From Novosphingobium sp. (GTDB lineage: Bacteria; Pseudomonadota; Alphaproteobacteria; Sphingomonadales; Sphingomonadaceae), in assembly GCA_028697875.1 (NCBI GenBank), contig JAQVEQ010000129.1, positions 1 to 8,270 of the forward strand: a stretch of 8,270 nucleotides of DNA, given 5' to 3'. Below the pieces are notes generated by a model. That model searched no databases and had not been told where the DNA came from. It saw only the letters and a program-made list of their open reading frames with translations. The position numbers and the translations under genes are program-made. Shown here piece by piece: positions 6,237 to 8,270 of the stretch; positions within the stretch are counted from its first letter, which is position 1; each line of letters starts with the position of its first letter.

Positions 6237-6938
6237 ATGACGCCGCTTTCGCCTGTCGAATGGGCCGTGGTGGCCCTTTCCCTGAAAGTCAGTGGCGTGG
6301 CGATTGCCCTGGTCCTGCCGGTATCGTTCGGGCTTGCCTGGCTGCTTGAGCGCACGCGTATCCCGGGCAAGGTCGTGCTGGATGCGCTTGTCCACCTGCC
6401 GCTGGTCCTGCCGCCGGTCGTGACGGGATGGCTCCTGTTGCTCGCCTTCGGCGCCAATGGTCCGGCAGGGCGTTTCCTGCACGACGCGTTCGGGATCACG
6501 CTCATGTTCCGCTGGACCGGCGCCGCCCTTGCCGCGGCCGTCATGGCGCTGCCGCTCATGGTCCGGGCGATCAGGCTGTCGCTCGAAGGGGTCGACCGGC
6601 GGCTGGAAGTGGTGGCCCGCACTCTCGGGGCAGGTCCCTGGCGGACGTTCTTTTCGGTCACGCTGCCGCTCGCCATGCCGGGCGTGCTCGCCGCCATGGT
6701 GCTGGGCTTTGCGCGGTCGATCGGGGAGTTCGGGGCGACGATCACGTTCGTGTCCAACGTTCCGGGCGAGACGCGGACATTGCCGCTTGCCATCTATACC
6801 GCCCTGCAAGTGCCCGGCAGCGAAGCGGCGGTGACCCGGCTCGCGCTGATTTCGGTGGCGCTTTCGCTGGCGGCCCTGGTTGCTTCCGAATGGCTTACGC
6901 GGCGCGGCAAGAACGGCGGGAGGCGGCATGTCCTTTGA
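6237..6938 (+). CDS. modB: Molybdate ABC transporter permease
   Basis: A 233-residue inner-membrane permease, normal length for ModB. Several hydrophobic helices are visible: residues about 9-36, LVHLPLVLPPVVTGWLLLLAF, AALAAAVMALPLMV, MPGVLAAMVLGFARSIGEFG and the last helix LALISVALSLAALVAS. The cytoplasmic EAA loop that contacts the ATPase starts at E124 (EVVARTLGAGPWRTFFSVTL), and the SIGEFGATI segment is characteristic of ModB. The start follows modA by 5 nt with only a weak AGGA before it, suggesting coupling to modA translation. Its 3' end overlaps modC by 11 nt. It should form the dimeric channel for molybdate together with ModC. Confidence 0.93.
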   Translation: MTPLSPVEWAVVALSLKVSGVAIALVLPVSFGLAWLLERTRIPGKVVLDALVHLPLVLPPVVTGWLLLLAFGANGPAGRFLHDAFGITLMFRWTGAALAAAVMALPLMVRAIRLSLEGVDRRLEVVARTLGAGPWRTFFSVTLPLAMPGVLAAMVLGFARSIGEFGATITFVSNVPGETRTLPLAIYTALQVPGSEAAVTRLALISVALSLAALVASEWLTRRGKNGGRRHVL

Positions 6939-7551
6939 CATCGACATCGCAATCCACCGTGGCGGCAAGCGGATTGCGGCTCGCATCGAATCGGCCTCGC
7001 GGGTCGTCGCGCTGTTCGGACCGTCCGGTGCGGGCAAGACCAGTATCCTCCAGATGATCGCGGGCCTGTTGCCGCCGGAATCCGGGCACATCGTGATTTC
7101 CGGCGAGGTCCTGTTCGACAGTACCGCGGGCATTGACGTTCCACCGGAAAAGCGCGCCTGCGGCTATGTCTTCCAGGATGGCCGCCTGTTTCCGCACCGC
7201 CGCGTGCGGGAAAACCTGCTCTACGGCTGGAAGCTCGCCCCGCCGGAGCGCCGCTGGATGGCGCTGGACGTGGCGGTGGGGTTCCTCGGCATTGCCCATC
7301 TGCTCGACCGGATGCCGGGCACGCTTTCGGGCGGCGAGGCGCAGCGTGTCGCGATCGGGCGGGCCCTGCTGTCCGGTCCGCGCTTCCTCCTGATGGACGA
7401 GCCGCTCTCGTCGCTCGATGCCGCGCGGCGGCACGAGATCATGCTCCTGATCGAACGGATCCGCGACGAGATGGAAATCCCGATCCTCTATGTAAGTCAC
7501 GACCGGAGCGAGGTGGAACGGCTGGCCGGCACGGTGATCGACGTAGGCTGA
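6928..7551 (+). CDS. modC: Molybdate ABC transporter ATP-binding protein, short form without TOBE/MOP domain
   Basis: A 207-residue ABC ATPase that powers ModB. It has Walker A GPSGAGKTS at 31-39, Q-loop Gln83 in GYVFQDGRLFPH, signature LSGGEAQR at 133-140, Walker B FLLMDEP (D157, E158), D-loop SSLD and switch His191 in YVSHDRSEVERLA. FQDGRLFPH(RR)VRENLLYG is typical of ModC. Classical ModC has about 350 residues because a TOBE/MOP molybdate-binding domain follows the ATPase; here the protein stops about 16 residues after the switch His, right at the end of the nucleotide-binding domain. The stop is 2 nt from the stop of a convergent gene, and no MOP-like sequence follows in another frame, so this looks like a genuine short form rather than a fresh frameshift. 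The ATG at 6928 overlaps modB and has GGGAGG upstream. Confidence 0.9.
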   Translation: MSFDIDIAIHRGGKRIAARIESASRVVALFGPSGAGKTSILQMIAGLLPPESGHIVISGEVLFDSTAGIDVPPEKRACGYVFQDGRLFPHRRVRENLLYGWKLAPPERRWMALDVAVGFLGIAHLLDRMPGTLSGGEAQRVAIGRALLSGPRFLLMDEPLSSLDAARRHEIMLLIERIRDEMEIPILYVSHDRSEVERLAGTVIDVG

Positions 7552-7553
7552 AA

Positions 7554-7934
7554 TCAGGTCTTCTGGTGTTCCAGGGGGGCCGGAAGGACATTCTCTTCCA
7601 GTTCGGTCCAGTCCACCCCACGCCGCACGCGCCCGGCCTGCTTCTGCAGCATCCGGTAGTGATGCAGGACTTCGTGGCCGAACGGCGTCACGCGGGCCCC
7701 GCTGCTTGCCGTGCCGCCGGGCATGGTGGCCACCAGCGGTTCGCGCCAGCACCGGTTCATGGTGTCGACCAGAAGCCATGCCCTGCGGTAGCTCATGCCC
7801 ATCGCCCGTCCCGCAGCCGAAATCGAGCCTTCCCGCGCGATCGCATCGAGCAGGTCGGCCTTGCCCGGGCCCATGGCGATTTCTTCGCCGCACATGATCT
7901 GGAGCTTGATCTTGAGAATGGGCTTGTCGTTCAT
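7554..7934 (-). CDS. ModE-like winged-helix molybdate-responsive regulator, DNA-binding domain only
   Basis: A 126-residue protein matching the N-terminal DNA-binding domain of ModE (LysR-like winged helix): LKIKLQIMCGEEIAMGPGKA, DLLDAIAREGSISAAGRAMG with the helix-turn-helix at about 36-57, MSYRRAWLLVDTMNRCWREP and the wing segment GGTASSGARVTPFGHEVLHH. ModE normally represses modABC when molybdate is bound to its C-terminal pair of MOP domains; those are absent, as in many short alphaproteobacterial homologues. The ATG at 7934 fits the family's N-terminus; the frame is open further upstream, but that part is unlike the family. It is convergent with modC with a 2-nt gap and lies 67 nt downstream of a SulP-type gene on the same strand. 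Its likely target is the repeat before modA. How it would sense molybdate is unclear. Confidence 0.88.
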   Translation of the reverse strand: MNDKPILKIKLQIMCGEEIAMGPGKADLLDAIAREGSISAAGRAMGMSYRRAWLLVDTMNRCWREPLVATMPGGTASSGARVTPFGHEVLHHYRMLQKQAGRVRRGVDWTELEENVLPAPLEHQKT

Positions 7935-8001
7935 GCCCGCTGTTTTACGCGCAAGCTGCCCTTGCCCGCAATGGGGTGAGCCGCGAGAGCGGTCAACAGG
8001 C

Positions 8002-8270
8002 CTATTCGCCGGGGGCCGGTGCCGGGGGATTGCCCACGCTTGCTTCCGCCAGCGCAAGCGCGGCATCGAAGTTCGGCGCGAATTGCAGCCCCTCGTGGGT
8101 GGACGACAGGCCGGCCCGGGCCAGCATCGCCTTCGGCTGGGGCTGGAGCGACGAAAAGATGATCTCGGTCCCCGCGCGCCGTGCCTGTGCGACGAATTCC
8201 TCGATCATCGTAACGCCGCTGGCATCGAGCAGGGGGACCAGCCGCATGCGCAGGATGACGACTTTCGGCT
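8002..8270 (-). CDS. SulP-family anion transporter, C-terminal STAS domain (partial)
   Basis: The gene enters from beyond the right edge on the minus strand and ends at a TAG at 8002-8004, leaving 89 residues. They read PKVVILRMRLVPLLDASGVT, then MIEEFVAQARRAGTEIIFSS and AMLARAGL, which is the STAS fold found at the C-terminus of SulP (SLC26-like) sulfate/anion permeases; VVILRMRxVPxxDASG is the typical STAS strand and loop. A proline-rich tail (PPAPAPGE) follows the domain. The membrane part is outside the window, so a free-standing STAS protein cannot be fully excluded. SulP members carry sulfate, bicarbonate and sometimes molybdate; the location beside a mod cluster makes oxyanion transport interesting, but substrate cannot be read from here. 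Confidence 0.82.
   Translation of the reverse strand, partial: PKVVILRMRLVPLLDASGVTMIEEFVAQARRAGTEIIFSSLQPQPKAMLARAGLSSTHEGLQFAPNFDAALALAEASVGNPPAPAPGE

Noticed and set aside
7563..7574. Small hairpin CTGG-TGTT-CCAG near the meeting point of modC and the ModE-like gene, as a possible terminator
   Set aside because: Only 4 bp of stem and no T-tract on either strand.
7981..7992. CCGC-GAGA-GCGG hairpin between the SulP and ModE-like genes as a terminator
   Set aside because: The stem is 4 bp and no T-run follows on the minus strand; too weak to call.

Overview
The window is a GC-rich stretch of bacterial chromosome. It looks like an alphaproteobacterium and most likely a sphingomonad (Novosphingobium/Sphingobium type). 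This is an inference from the gene style: a TonB-receptor remnant, an epoxide hydrolase beside Rieske-oxygenase debris, and CoA-thioester catabolism. No rRNA, tRNA, CRISPR array or intact insertion sequence is visible.

Left block (1-2202, + strand): the C-terminal part of a family III (CaiB/BaiF) CoA-transferase-type enzyme resembling mesaconyl-CoA (2-methylfumaryl-CoA) isomerase. It overlaps by 4 nt an acyl-CoA dehydrogenase with an N-terminal extension of about 165 residues, typical of (2S)-methylsuccinyl-CoA dehydrogenase (Mcd). Together they point to C5-dicarboxylyl-CoA metabolism: the ethylmalonyl-CoA pathway or a mesaconyl-CoA/citramalyl-CoA route.

Middle block (2203-5463): a scrambled, partly decayed region. 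It holds a C-terminal gene scrap on the - strand (2218-2340), an N-terminal TonB-dependent receptor scrap (2505-2747), an apparently intact epoxide hydrolase/alpha-beta hydrolase (3176-4240), an internal scrap of a Rieske oxygenase (4237-4476), and an oppositely oriented regulator-like gene, possibly AraC-type, that seems to lose its DNA-binding end where it meets the Rieske scrap. Two copies of a bipartite motif (AATTGAGTA, 8 nt, TGCCC) face each other at 3039-3060 and 5086-5107. Each lies roughly 130-140 nt ahead of a possible start codon. This looks like the residue of a catabolic cluster reduced by deletion or rearrangement.

Right block (5464-8270): a molybdate uptake locus, modA-modB-modC, tightly packed on the + strand. 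It ends 2 nt from a convergent gene for a ModE-like winged-helix regulator. A ModE-operator-like repeat (ATATA, 7 nt, ATATA) overlaps the best -10 hexamer in front of modA. ModC and the ModE-like protein both lack the C-terminal TOBE/MOP molybdate-binding region of the classical proteins, and ModA appears to be a lipoprotein. The window ends inside the STAS domain of a SulP-type anion transporter on the - strand, upstream of the regulator.
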